Below are positions 7,586 through 16,383 of a stretch of DNA of 34,785 bases, in pieces. Location: assembly GCA_002816575.1 (NCBI GenBank), contig MUCI01000004.1:1-34785 (forward strand). The letters run 5' to 3'. Below the pieces are notes generated by a model. It had not been told where the DNA came from. It saw only the letters and a program-made list of their open reading frames with translations, and ran no database searches. Position 1 is the stretch's first letter; every line of letters begins with the position of its first letter. Both the position numbers and the translations under genes were made by a program. This stretch comes from SAR202 cluster bacterium Casp-Chloro-G2. GTDB taxonomy: Bacteria; Chloroflexota; Dehalococcoidia; Lucifugimonadales; UBA3495.

Positions 7586-10108
7586 TTAACCGCGGACCCT
7601 ACGGCTGATGACTGCCCAAAGCAGATGCAGTCGCAGCCTCCGCCACGCCACCGCCTGCAAACGCCGCTCGCTGGCCGTCTGGGTTTTGTTGCCGAAGCGG
7701 CTGCGGACGTAGGCAGACACTATTATCGAGACTGGGACTTGCTGCGCCGGCAGCACCCCTTGCAGTTGGCGTCCAAACTGGTAGGGCGTTTGGAAATCGG
7801 CCGGCCCCGCCGCCGCGAGAGATGCCAGGGTGGTCATGCGTTGGAAGGCTAATCTGGGGTTGTTCGGCACTGCCAGTAACCGTCTCCAGAGCCAGAGGAT
7901 GGACCCGGAGACCAAGAGCAGCCCCCCGGCGGCCCCCAGCATCCAAGGCCAGAGACCGATGATTGGGCTGCTCCAGCCACCGTCGGCGCTGGCTTCAAAT
8001 GCCGTCAGTGATTGGGCCTCCTCGTCGCAGAACTCAGATTCCAGATCGTCGAAACAGCCTTCGTCGAATGGATCGAAATCGACCTGCCCTGCAATTCCGG
8101 ATTGCTGGTGTTCGGACTTCGGCTTATAGGCGTCGGGCAGCGCTTCGCCGGGCGTCGGCTCGAAGGGGAACCAACCGAACCCGGGGAAATAGACCTCCAC
8201 CCAGGCGTGGCTGTGGCTATCGGTTACGGCGAAGATGGTTTTTCCCTCAACCCGGTCCCCGGTGGTGTAACCGACCGCCAATCTGGCCGGCACCCCCAAC
8301 GTGCGCAGCATAATCGTCATGGCGGAACCGAAATATTCGCTGTAACCCTCTTGCAGCGTGAAGAGAAAGTGGTCCACACTGTCGGCGTTGAAGGGCGGCG
8401 GTTTCACCCGGAGGTTGTACGGATAGGTTATCTGCAGGTATTCTTCCACCGCGGCGGCTTTGCCGTAGGGCGTGGATTCATCGTCGGCAACTTGGGAAGC
8501 CAGGTCACGCACCCGCTGGGGCAACGTAGGCGGCAGTTGGAGGTAGCGCTCTGAAACCCAAGCCGGGTATTCCGTGCCCGCCTGCCGCAGTTGTTCCGGA
8601 GTGGCCAATGGGATCGCCGATGTAACCGCATAGGCTTCTCCGACCTTGATCTTGCCCTCGGGGGCGCTTACCGCCAGGACCTCGGCCACCGGCGGCAGCG
8701 CCTCCATGACCTGCACCAGGAGCACTCTACCCGCCTCCCGCTCCACGGATTCCAGCCGGAATTGGGGCGGCAGCGCCTGGGCCAATTCGCCGTCGCTCAG
8801 TGCGGTCCCACCGTTCTCCACGGCCTGCAGAATCGCATCGCCCAACTGGTCCAGATAATCGGGAAGGGGTTCCCCGTTCCGCAGCCGGGTCACGTCGATA
8901 TAAAAGACTGGCGGCGCCTGGGTCTCGATCAAGACATCCCGGTCCACATCTGAAACTTGGTCCCCGGTGAACAGCTTCTTGGATTCGTACAAGGGACTCA
9001 CGGTATAGGTGACTTCGGACCGCATGCGGTCCATATTTCCCGAGGTGAACGCGGGGGCGTATCCCAACGGCTCGGTGATCGTATGTTCCGAGAACCAGCC
9101 CTTCCCGGTGTAGGTGTTATAGGTGCGGGCCTTCCAATACAACTCCGCCGGCGAGTCCACCCATAAAACCTGGGTGGTCGTGGGGTAGATGCTTCCCTGC
9201 AGGGCCATCACGTCGTCCCAGATGCGAAACCCCAGGGGCCTGCGAGCGGGCAGTCCGGCGAACAATCGGTTGAAGTCGTCCTCCATGGAGGCCAGGGGGC
9301 TGCGCATCGACTCGTAGGCGTTGTTTGCCACGCCCCATTTGGGGGCGATAGGCAACAGGAACCCCACCAAGATGACCAGTACCGCCAGGGTGAAACTGTC
9401 CGAGAATGACAGCATGCCAAGGTGCTCATCCACCCTCATGGAGCGCCGTTCCCATTCATGCTTGCGCCGGACCGATTGGACCCGGCCCACCACCATCAGG
9501 GCCGTGAAAAGGTAGAACCCAAGGTGAAATGCGGCGTTTGGTGGCAGAAACGTCAGGTTGGAAAGCAGCCCGATACCGCCGAGGACGAAAACTCCCCAGA
9601 AGTTTCGGTAGCGCAGGAACAACCAGGCGCCAAGAAACCCGGTTAGCCAAGTCGCCGACATCAATGCGAAGGCAAATGGCAGACGGTCGATGTTTATCGA
9701 GCCAGAACGCGCCGCCTCCAGCCAAAGGCTCAACCGTTCCAGCACCTGCCCCGTTCCGCCCACGCTGACCCCTTCGATGCTGAAGGTGGAGAGCTGCCAG
9801 AGGATGATGCCGAAGCCCACCGCCACGCCCGCCGGCAGAAGAACGGCGGTCCAGACGGGAATCCTGCAGAGTAACAGGCCGGTGAGCATGGCCAGGAATA
9901 GCACGTTGATCAGGTTCGGGGAAGGCGTCCAATCGGCCTGCTCCACCGACATGACGACCACCACCAGGTTCAGCGCCAGAAGCGCCGCCGCCAGCCAGCC
10001 CTCCGTGGGACGTAAGGCGCGTTCCACGAAGGCGGCGACTTCCCATGCCCCTTCGGCGCTTATCCGCTCCCGGGCAGTCATCCCGTCCGACATAACCTCG
10101 GATGTCAT
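7586..10108 (-). CDS. Membrane transglutaminase-fold protein (TgpA-like) with Ser in place of catalytic Cys
   Basis: About 840 residues. The N-terminal third holds a cluster of transmembrane helices (for example WLAAALLALNLVVVVMSV). A large extracytoplasmic part contains a transglutaminase-like core, followed by one more helix (about WMLGAAGGLLLVSGSILWLW) and a cytoplasmic tail resembling DUF4129. In the core the family pattern G-Y/F-C-x-x-F/Y-A/S-S-A-M reads GYSEYFGSAM, so the nucleophile position is Ser590 (codon AGC). His634 (HAWVEVY) and Glu650 (FEPTPG) occupy the other triad positions; Glu there is common in the family. The frame extends to 10234, inside the DUF58 gene, but ATG 10108 avoids that overlap. 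Co-directional with moxR and DUF58, the usual trio. Its function may be structural if Ser cannot replace Cys. Confidence 0.88.
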   Translation of the reverse strand: MTSEVMSDGMTARERISAEGAWEVAAFVERALRPTEGWLAAALLALNLVVVVMSVEQADWTPSPNLINVLFLAMLTGLLLCRIPVWTAVLLPAGVAVGFGIILWQLSTFSIEGVSVGGTGQVLERLSLWLEAARSGSINIDRLPFAFALMSATWLTGFLGAWLFLRYRNFWGVFVLGGIGLLSNLTFLPPNAAFHLGFYLFTALMVVGRVQSVRRKHEWERRSMRVDEHLGMLSFSDSFTLAVLVILVGFLLPIAPKWGVANNAYESMRSPLASMEDDFNRLFAGLPARRPLGFRIWDDVMALQGSIYPTTTQVLWVDSPAELYWKARTYNTYTGKGWFSEHTITEPLGYAPAFTSGNMDRMRSEVTYTVSPLYESKKLFTGDQVSDVDRDVLIETQAPPVFYIDVTRLRNGEPLPDYLDQLGDAILQAVENGGTALSDGELAQALPPQFRLESVEREAGRVLLVQVMEALPPVAEVLAVSAPEGKIKVGEAYAVTSAIPLATPEQLRQAGTEYPAWVSERYLQLPPTLPQRVRDLASQVADDESTPYGKAAAVEEYLQITYPYNLRVKPPPFNADSVDHFLFTLQEGYSEYFGSAMTIMLRTLGVPARLAVGYTTGDRVEGKTIFAVTDSHSHAWVEVYFPGFGWFPFEPTPGEALPDAYKPKSEHQQSGIAGQVDFDPFDEGCFDDLESEFCDEEAQSLTAFEASADGGWSSPIIGLWPWMLGAAGGLLLVSGSILWLWRRLLAVPNNPRLAFQRMTTLASLAAAGPADFQTPYQFGRQLQGVLPAQQVPVSIIVSAYVRSRFGNKTQTASERRLQAVAWRRLRLHLLWAVISRRVRG

Positions 10109-10148
10109 GGCCGGGTACTCAGGTCCACGGTGTATGGCGTTCCGGTGG

Positions 10149-11411
10149 TCATGCCCCGGCTCCAAACGTCGCTGCTGCCGCTCCCGTCGACCAACCCCGG
10201 AGAATCTCCCGGACCGGGGCCCTGAGGGCGTCATTCAGGGCGTCGCCGCGACGCACCATATAGGTGGGTATCAGATTGGAGGTGAGCGCTGCCAGTGGAA
10301 CGTCCATGTTCTCCAGCGAGCCGAAGCTGCTCCGGTCCACCAACACCACCGCGATCTCCACGCCCCGGCGGCGCAGGTCGGTGAGCGACGCCACCCACCG
10401 TGTGTCCACTGACGATGTCACCACGGTCAGGGCGTTGAACTGGCTCAGGTGGGTGTTGACGTCGTAGATGAACTGGTGGAGGGGACGCTCCCCGTGGGCC
10501 CGCACCTCGGCCAGAATTTCCATCAGCCGGCCTCGCTGCTCCGGGCTGCTGTCGGGCCGGTGAACATGGTTCTCGTCGCCGTTCGCCGCCAGTCCCACCG
10601 GCATCGACTGGTCGATCAGGCGGCTGATGATGGATGAGGCCACCGTGACCGACAGCTCCTCAGTATTGTTCACCTCGTCTTGGTCCGCCCCGAAATGGGA
10701 GTCGCGGTGCATGTCCAACAGCACCCAAGACTCAGCCGATAGCCCAATGTCGAATTCTTTGACCATCAACTGGTTCATGCGTGCGGTATAGGGCCAGTGG
10801 ATGCGGCGCAGGCTGTCTCCCTCCACGTAGGACCGGATGGACGCAACGTCGGTGGTGATCTGCTCCCAATGCCGGGTCGTCCTGCTGTCGCTGGGCAGGC
10901 CGGCGAATCGGGCGTTCAGGTCGGGTAGAGGCTCAACCGCTGGAAAGACGATGTAGGCCTGAGGGTCCACAAACTCACGGCGCAGGTGAAACAACCCGAA
11001 GGGGTCCTGGCTAATCAGCATCACCTTGCCCGACCGGTAAACGCCTCGCTTGGCCAGATAGGTGCGGATCCGCCAGCTTCGCACCTGCTCGCGCACCAGA
11101 GCTAGCCCCCGGCCGCTGTTGCCGGCCGACGGCCCCGTGGCCTCCGCCACCTCGAGCCAGGACTTGGGCATTCGGGTATGGTTGACGATTGAAACCTGGC
11201 CCGCCAGGTAGCCTCCTACCTGCCCGCGGTTGGCGTCTCTGGTCACTTTCAGGTCGATGCCGCGGAGATTCAGCCAGGCCCACGAGAATCCGATCACCGT
11301 GAGCAGAAGCAGGATGTAGAGAAATCTAAAGAAGAAGTCGAAGCCGGTGCCCAGGGCGTAGAAAGCCACCACCAGCAGCAGCACAAACATGCCGATGGTA
11401 CGCCTATTCAT
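10149..11411 (-). CDS. DUF58 domain protein
   Basis: A 420-residue protein. Two N-terminal hydrophobic helices (about 6-22 and 27-45) lead into a beta-rich segment and then the DUF58 signature: IRSYVEGDSLRRIHWPYTAR followed by LMVKEFD. The region after it begins with VLLDMHRDS and has a von Willebrand A-like character. DUF58 proteins nearly always sit with MoxR ATPases and membrane transglutaminase proteins, as here, and are thought to take part in assembly or activation of envelope complexes; the exact role is unknown. ATG 11411 is preferred over ATG 11426 because GGAG lies 7 nt upstream of it. It lies 73 bp behind moxR and 40 bp ahead of the transglutaminase gene. Confidence 0.9.
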   Translation of the reverse strand: MNRRTIGMFVLLLVVAFYALGTGFDFFFRFLYILLLLTVIGFSWAWLNLRGIDLKVTRDANRGQVGGYLAGQVSIVNHTRMPKSWLEVAEATGPSAGNSGRGLALVREQVRSWRIRTYLAKRGVYRSGKVMLISQDPFGLFHLRREFVDPQAYIVFPAVEPLPDLNARFAGLPSDSRTTRHWEQITTDVASIRSYVEGDSLRRIHWPYTARMNQLMVKEFDIGLSAESWVLLDMHRDSHFGADQDEVNNTEELSVTVASSIISRLIDQSMPVGLAANGDENHVHRPDSSPEQRGRLMEILAEVRAHGERPLHQFIYDVNTHLSQFNALTVVTSSVDTRWVASLTDLRRRGVEIAVVLVDRSSFGSLENMDVPLAALTSNLIPTYMVRRGDALNDALRAPVREILRGWSTGAAAATFGAGA

Positions 11412-11484
11412 GGCCGAACTCCGCATGCGGAACCCCGGGCCATTGGGTTTGCGGGGAACTCACGATAGACCACTTCGAGAATGA

Positions 11485-12438
11485 TTAACGGGTGGCGCCT
11501 GGCACCGCCACTGATTCGAGCAGACCTTCGATGACCTGTCCCGTGTGCAAGCCGCGCATGCGGGCCGACGGGGCCAAAATCATCCGGTGGGCCAACACGG
11601 CATGGGCCAGGTCTTTAACGTCGTCGGGAATCACGTAATCCCGGTCCTCCAACAGGGCCTTGGCGCGGACGGCCCGGAACATGCCCAGCGACGCCCGCGG
11701 CGAGGCGCCCAGGGTAACGTCCTCATGCATTCGGGTCGCTTCGATCAGCCCGACGATATACTCGCGGACCGCGCCGTCGACATACACATTCTTGGCGGCG
11801 TTCTGCAGGCCGAGAACGTCCTCCGGGGTCGCCACCGCGCTTAACTTGTCGATGGGATGGCTCTGCTCTTGCCGCTCGATCACCGACAACTCCTCGGCGA
11901 AACTGGGATATCCCAGGCTGATGCGCATCAAGAAGCGGTCGAGCTGGGCCTCGGGCAGGGGGAAAGTTCCCTCATATTCGATGGGGTTCTGCGTGGCAAT
12001 GACTATGAATGGCCGGTCCAGCGGTCGGGTGGCGCCGTCCACGGACACCTGCAACTCTTCCATGGCCTCAAGCAGCGCGGACTGGGTCTTGGGCGTGGCT
12101 CGGTTGATCTCGTCGACCAACACGATCTGGGCCATCACCGGGCCGGGCCGGAACTGGAACTCCCCGGTGCTCTGGTTGTATATGGAGACCCCGACGATGT
12201 CGCTGGGCAGCAGATCGGGCGTGAATTGGATGCGTTTGAAGGAGCAACCGATCGACGCCGAGATGCTCTTGGCCAGCATGGTTTTGCCGACCCCAGGCAC
12301 GTCTTCAATGAGGATGTGGCCCTCTGCAATCATCGCTGCCAACGCCTGTTTAATCACCGGCTCCTTGCCGATAATCACCTTGGCAACGTTGTCGATTATC
12401 TTCCGGGCGACGGCGGTGGCTGATTGGGTTTCGTTCAC
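11485..12438 (-). CDS. MoxR family AAA+ ATPase
   Basis: A 317-residue MoxR-type AAA+ chaperone-like ATPase. It has the Walker A motif DVPGVGKT (about 46-53), Walker B LVDEINR (Asp109, Glu110), sensor-1 region IATQNPIEYEG, the arginine-finger region EAQLDRF, and a C-terminal lid (GASPRASLGMFRAVRAKALL). It presumably acts on the DUF58 and transglutaminase partners downstream. The frame opens with TTG at 12450, but GTG 12438 is preferred because GGAG lies 6 nt before it. Upstream there is a 15-bp tandem repeat. The stretch 12501-12837, between this operon and the thioredoxin operon, shows no gene I can support. Confidence 0.93.
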   Translation of the reverse strand: MNETQSATAVARKIIDNVAKVIIGKEPVIKQALAAMIAEGHILIEDVPGVGKTMLAKSISASIGCSFKRIQFTPDLLPSDIVGVSIYNQSTGEFQFRPGPVMAQIVLVDEINRATPKTQSALLEAMEELQVSVDGATRPLDRPFIVIATQNPIEYEGTFPLPEAQLDRFLMRISLGYPSFAEELSVIERQEQSHPIDKLSAVATPEDVLGLQNAAKNVYVDGAVREYIVGLIEATRMHEDVTLGASPRASLGMFRAVRAKALLEDRDYVIPDDVKDLAHAVLAHRMILAPSARMRGLHTGQVIEGLLESVAVPGATR

Positions 12439-12470
12439 CTGCAACTCCAATCCATCGAAGCGAGTTGGTC

Positions 12471-12500
12471 CTTGACCGGACCATGCTTGACCGGACCATG
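12471..12500. repeat. Two exact 15-bp tandem copies upstream of moxR
   Basis: CTTGACCGGACCATG occurs twice head to tail. Related fragments (ATCGAAGCGAG, CCGGTCCATG) flank it on both sides. It lies in the leader or promoter region of the moxR operon, so it could be an operator or simply a slippage product. Confidence 0.6.
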
Positions 12501-12837
12501 ATCGAAGCGAGCCGGTCCATGACTGGACCTTAGCTGGTAGCGAAAGTTTATCACAGCAGATTGTGGGCCGGCCCCGGATGATCTCCCGACGCTAGTCAGG
12601 CTCGACCTATCGACCAGATGTGGTCGTTTGTAGGGTTGATAAGATACGAAAATGGCGGGGCGGTGGTTCGGTCCACTTGAATCCGCAGCACAAGGCGCCG
12701 CGTAAATCTTACTAACAGACCCCTCGCGTTGATGCGGTTGGCGGCGTCTCGCATACAGGCGAAAATCTGGCCTGGCATCGGGGAATCCATCGTGTATCGC
12801 GGCCCGGAAAATAACGGAAGCATGGGATGGACAGCAG

Positions 12838-14112
12838 ATGAATATATTGACGGCGCTCACGGAATTTCGGCTATCCCGCCGCACCTCCCACCTCCCGGGG
12901 TTGGTGGCGGTTCTTATGGGCTTGGTACTGTTGGTGGCGGCCTGCGGAGGCTCGGATGCTGCCCCGGCCAATGGCGTGCCGGCCGCACAAGAACCGGCTT
13001 CAGAGGCTGAGCCGCGGCAGTTGGCCACCAGATCGGCCACGGCCAACGCCGACCGCAGGGTTGGAGGTGAGGTAGGCAACCTTGCGCCTGAATTCGGCGG
13101 GATCGCCGCCTGGATCAACGGCGGTCCGCTGACCCTGGAAGAGCTCAGGGGCAAGGTGGTGCTGATCGACTTCTGGACCTATACCTGCATCAACTGCATC
13201 CGAACATTTCCCTTCCTCAAGCAGTGGAACTCCAGGTATGAGGACGACGGTCTGGTGATCGTGGGCGTGCACAGTCCGGAATTCGATTTCGAGAAAGAGT
13301 ACGACAACGTGGTGGAAGCCGTCCAGACCGACGCTCTGGACTGGACGATGGCCCAGGACAACGATTTCACCACATGGCGCCGCTATTCCAACCGGTTCTG
13401 GCCCGCCAAATATCTGATCGATAAGGATGGAGTGGTCCGCTACACCCATTTCGGAGAAGGCGCCTACAGTGAGACCGAAGCGGTGATCCGCGAGCTGCTT
13501 GCCGAAGCCAACCCGGATTTCTTGGCTGAAGAATTGGACCTGCCGGAAGACCAGGCCCTCGACCCCGGTTTCCTGGCCGCCCGGGATGCTGAAGTAACCC
13601 GCGAGCTTTACGCCGGCTATAAACGTGGCGAAAGCGACCTCCTGTACGGCAGGGGCGGCTATGTTCAGCAGGCCGAGTACTTTGAAAACAAAAATAAGAT
13701 TTCAGAGTTCGTCATTCCCGGCAACCTTGTGCCGCACAATCTCTACTTCCAGGGCTCCTGGTATGTCGGGCCGGAAAGCTCGACCCACGGCGTCGTGACC
13801 GAGTCTTACGAGGACTACCTGGCCGTGGTGTACTCCGCCACCGAAGTGAACGCGGTTCTGACGTCAGACTCGGGTGAGCCGTATAAAGTGCGAGTCACGG
13901 TGGGCGGCGAATACCTAACGGAGGACAACAGGGGGTCCGATGTCATGATCGGCGACGACGGTGAGAGCTATCTGTGGGTCACCTCTCCCACGCTATACAA
14001 TGTAGTCAGCAATCCCAGTTACGTTCAGAGAGAGACACTCAAGATGGCTTCCAACTCGCCTGATTTCGGCCTTTTCGCCTTTACATTTGGCGTTTACGAA
14101 AAAGAGTCCTAG
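12838..14112 (+). CDS. Thioredoxin-like lipoprotein, DipZ C-terminal type (first copy)
   Basis: A 424-residue lipoprotein. A hydrophobic signal ends in the lipobox VAAC (Cys36), so the mature protein should be lipid-anchored outside the membrane. A low-complexity linker leads to a TlpA/DipZ-like thioredoxin domain with GKVVLIDFWTYTCINCIRT, active-site Cys117-x2-Cys120. A beta-rich C-terminal half of about 170 residues (from about YFQGSWYVGPESS) resembles the region following thioredoxin in DipZ. Probable role: disulfide reduction or exchange on extracytoplasmic proteins; the partner is unknown. No strong ribosome site is visible. The stop codon overlaps the GTG start of the next gene (TAGTG), so translation is coupled. 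The following gene is a clear tandem paralogue. Confidence 0.88.
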   Translation: MNILTALTEFRLSRRTSHLPGLVAVLMGLVLLVAACGGSDAAPANGVPAAQEPASEAEPRQLATRSATANADRRVGGEVGNLAPEFGGIAAWINGGPLTLEELRGKVVLIDFWTYTCINCIRTFPFLKQWNSRYEDDGLVIVGVHSPEFDFEKEYDNVVEAVQTDALDWTMAQDNDFTTWRRYSNRFWPAKYLIDKDGVVRYTHFGEGAYSETEAVIRELLAEANPDFLAEELDLPEDQALDPGFLAARDAEVTRELYAGYKRGESDLLYGRGGYVQQAEYFENKNKISEFVIPGNLVPHNLYFQGSWYVGPESSTHGVVTESYEDYLAVVYSATEVNAVLTSDSGEPYKVRVTVGGEYLTEDNRGSDVMIGDDGESYLWVTSPTLYNVVSNPSYVQRETLKMASNSPDFGLFAFTFGVYEKES

Positions 14113-15239
14113 TGCCGCGGTTCCTGGACGATACGACCAACGTGAAGCGAAGACCGGCGGTCCCGGTCAAGCTTGCGATGATTGTGCTGGTTGCCTTGTT
14201 TGTCTCCGTCGCTTGCGCCAGCTTTCCGGCGCCAGAGATCAAGGGCATCAAGGCCTGGATCAACAGCGAACCCATGACCATCAAAGGGCTTCGCGGCAAG
14301 GTCGTGTTAATCGATTTTTGGACCTACACCTGCGTCAATTGCATCCGGACATTCCCCTACCTCAAGCAGTGGCAGGCCAAGTACGCCGACGACGGACTGG
14401 TTATCATCGGTGTCCATTCGCCAGAATTCGAGTTTGAGAAGGACTATTCAAACGTACTCCAGGCCACCCAGGACAATGGCATCACCTGGGCGGTGGCCCA
14501 AGATAACGATTTCGAGACCTGGCGCAACTACGGCAATTCCTTTTGGCCGGCCAAGTACCTGGTAGACAAGGATGGGAAGGTCCGCTACAGCCACTTTGGC
14601 GAAGGATTCTACTACGAGACCGAGAAATGGATCCGGAATCTCCTTGAGGAGGCCGGGGCAGACCTGTTGGATAACCCGTTTGAGCCCCCAGGTGACCAGC
14701 AGGTGGACCAGACCTATCTCGAAAGGCGCAACGGGACCGTGACCCGTGAGTTGTATGCCGGACTGGCGATGGCGGGCCTGGGCGAGTACGTGCGCCAGCA
14801 AGACTTCTTCCAGAACACGGGCTCTGTGACCCAATTGAAGTCGCCCGCCGAGCATAAGTCAGGGGTCCTTTACTTCGATGGCACTTGGATAGTCGGCCCC
14901 GAAAACACCCGCCACGGCCGTGATACAACCGGTTACGAAGATGTTTTATCGGTGGTTTATTCGGCCCGCAGCGTGAACGCCGTCCTGACCTCTGAATCAG
15001 GCCAGCCGTACACCGTGCAGGTGAAACTGGACGGCGAGTTTCTGACCGATGCCAACAAAGGCGAGGACATCACCATCGGACCTGACGGCGCAAGCTTCCT
15101 GGTGGTGGACGAACCCCGGATGTACAACGTGGTCGAGGCGCCGGCCTATTCCCAAGACAACGCGCTGACCATGAGTTCCAACTCAGATGATTTCGGGATT
15201 TTCGCCTTCACATTCGGCGTATACCAGACAGGACCATGA
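14112..15239 (+). CDS. Thioredoxin-like lipoprotein, DipZ C-terminal type (second copy)
   Basis: A 375-residue paralogue of the preceding gene, colinear over the thioredoxin and C-terminal domains. It has a lipobox at VACA (Cys35) and the active site WTYTCVNCIRT (Cys74, Cys77). The linker between lipobox and thioredoxin domain is almost absent: about 15 residues, against about 55 in the first copy. Both copies share the landmark FWPAKYL.DKDG. in the thioredoxin domain and the ending FAFTFGVY. The GTG at 14112 overlaps the previous stop; a second GTG at 14142 would shorten the signal peptide by ten residues. The 3' end overlaps the next gene by ATGA. The pair probably arose by tandem duplication. 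Confidence 0.88.
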   Translation: MPRFLDDTTNVKRRPAVPVKLAMIVLVALFVSVACASFPAPEIKGIKAWINSEPMTIKGLRGKVVLIDFWTYTCVNCIRTFPYLKQWQAKYADDGLVIIGVHSPEFEFEKDYSNVLQATQDNGITWAVAQDNDFETWRNYGNSFWPAKYLVDKDGKVRYSHFGEGFYYETEKWIRNLLEEAGADLLDNPFEPPGDQQVDQTYLERRNGTVTRELYAGLAMAGLGEYVRQQDFFQNTGSVTQLKSPAEHKSGVLYFDGTWIVGPENTRHGRDTTGYEDVLSVVYSARSVNAVLTSESGQPYTVQVKLDGEFLTDANKGEDITIGPDGASFLVVDEPRMYNVVEAPAYSQDNALTMSSNSDDFGIFAFTFGVYQTGP

Positions 15240-16186
15240 TTAAGTTTTTACGTCGCGTAGATAAACGGCTATTGGCCCCGGTTTTGGCCGCCGCCATCGC
15301 CCTGGCGGCGGCCTGTGGCTCCTCCGCCGTGCCCACTCCGGAACCCGGTCCGACCTCCGCGCCAGCCGGCCCCACGGCCATAACCCCCGTGCTGGCAACC
15401 ACCGTGTTGGAGGTGGGCCGGCAGCGGGTGGCGTTTTTGTTGACCACTTCCAAGGGCCTGATCAAGGCGCCCACCGCCCTGGTAACCCCGGTGTTCTTGG
15501 ACGCCGGAGCCGCCGGAGAGGCTGGTGAACCGTTGGAAGCAGTGTTCAATCTTTGGCCCTACGGCGTGCGCGGCTCGTACAGCGCCTACGCCGACTTCGA
15601 CCGGGCCGGCCGTTGGCGTCTGGATATACAGGTGGACAACCCGAACGGGGACGACGAGACCGAGATAGAGGTGGAAGTGCTGGCCAAGTCGCCGGTCCCG
15701 GCGGTGGGCCGCACGGCTCTCCTAAGTATCACCAAGACCCTGGGTGGTGACGGCTCTCCAGTCAGGATCGAAGACCTAACCACCGATTACACCCCGGACC
15801 CTGACCTGTACCAGCTAACCATCAAGGAGGCGGTGGAGAGCCCACTGCCTTCTGTGGTGGTTTTCGCCAGCCCGGCGTTCTGCACCACCCCCACCTGCGG
15901 CCCACAGGTGGACACGGTGACCGAACTCAAGGACGCGCACCCCGGAGTGGCGAATTACATCCACGTGGAGATCTACGACAACCCCGCCGACATCCAAGGC
16001 GACCTCAACCGGGCGGAGATCTTCAGCGTTGTGGATGACTGGGGCCTGACGGCCATAGAGGACTACTTCAACGAGAGTTGGACCTTTATCCTGGCTGCCG
16101 ACGGCCGGATAACCGACCGCTTCGAAGGTTTTGCCACGCTGGACGAATTGGAAGCCGCTCTCTTGCCGGTGCTTCCCAACACCTAG
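15236..16186 (+). CDS. Lipoprotein with C-terminal thioredoxin-fold-like domain
   Basis: A 316-residue lipoprotein. The signal peptide ends at AAAC (Cys27), followed by a Pro/Thr/Ala-rich linker. Residues about 55-150 form a beta-rich, Ig-like region (VFNLWPYGVRGSYSAYADFD, then RWRLDIQV). The C-terminal half looks like a thioredoxin fold: VVVFASPAFCTTPTCGPQ, later ESWTFILAADGRITDRFEG. Its cysteines are spaced C-x5-C, not C-x2-C, so classical oxidoreductase activity is unsure. The ATG overlaps the previous stop (ATGA), which ties it to the two thioredoxin lipoproteins. The three products may work as one extracytoplasmic system for thiols, metals or copper delivery; the substrate is not shown by the sequence. 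Confidence 0.85.
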   Translation: MIKFLRRVDKRLLAPVLAAAIALAAACGSSAVPTPEPGPTSAPAGPTAITPVLATTVLEVGRQRVAFLLTTSKGLIKAPTALVTPVFLDAGAAGEAGEPLEAVFNLWPYGVRGSYSAYADFDRAGRWRLDIQVDNPNGDDETEIEVEVLAKSPVPAVGRTALLSITKTLGGDGSPVRIEDLTTDYTPDPDLYQLTIKEAVESPLPSVVVFASPAFCTTPTCGPQVDTVTELKDAHPGVANYIHVEIYDNPADIQGDLNRAEIFSVVDDWGLTAIEDYFNESWTFILAADGRITDRFEGFATLDELEAALLPVLPNT

Positions 16187-16211
16187 GGGGCCTGCGGTAA
16201 TCATCTCGCAG

Positions 16212-16249
16212 CCCTGCCGGCGTCCCGGTGATGGGATCCGCCGGCAGGG
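16212..16249 (+). terminator. Hairpin ending the lipoprotein operon
   Basis: CCCTGCCGGCG (16212-16222) pairs perfectly with CGCCGGCAGGG (16239-16249), and the loop adds TCCC/GGGA. There is no T-run; the next bases are already the -35 box of the following promoter. Confidence 0.55.
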
Positions 16250-16278
16250 TTGACAGCCAACTTCCCCCTAATTACACT
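16250..16278 (+). promoter_or_regulatory. Promoter of the DUF3500 gene
   Basis: A consensus TTGACA (16250-16255), a 17-bp spacer and TACACT (16273-16278). The predicted start is near 16285, giving a leader of about 100 nt. It directly abuts the preceding hairpin. Confidence 0.65.
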
Positions 16279-16383
16279 CGCGGCAAATACGGTCCGTCCT
16301 TCCAGAGGTGCCTACGGCAAGACCGGAAGTTGACGGTCAACAGGTTACAACCAAACGGTTGCGACCATAAGGAGAACCTCAAA

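Noticed and set aside
12435-13154. A 239-residue minus-strand ORF between moxR and the thioredoxin operon
   Set aside because: It overlaps a clear lipoprotein gene, has low-complexity composition and no recognisable motif.
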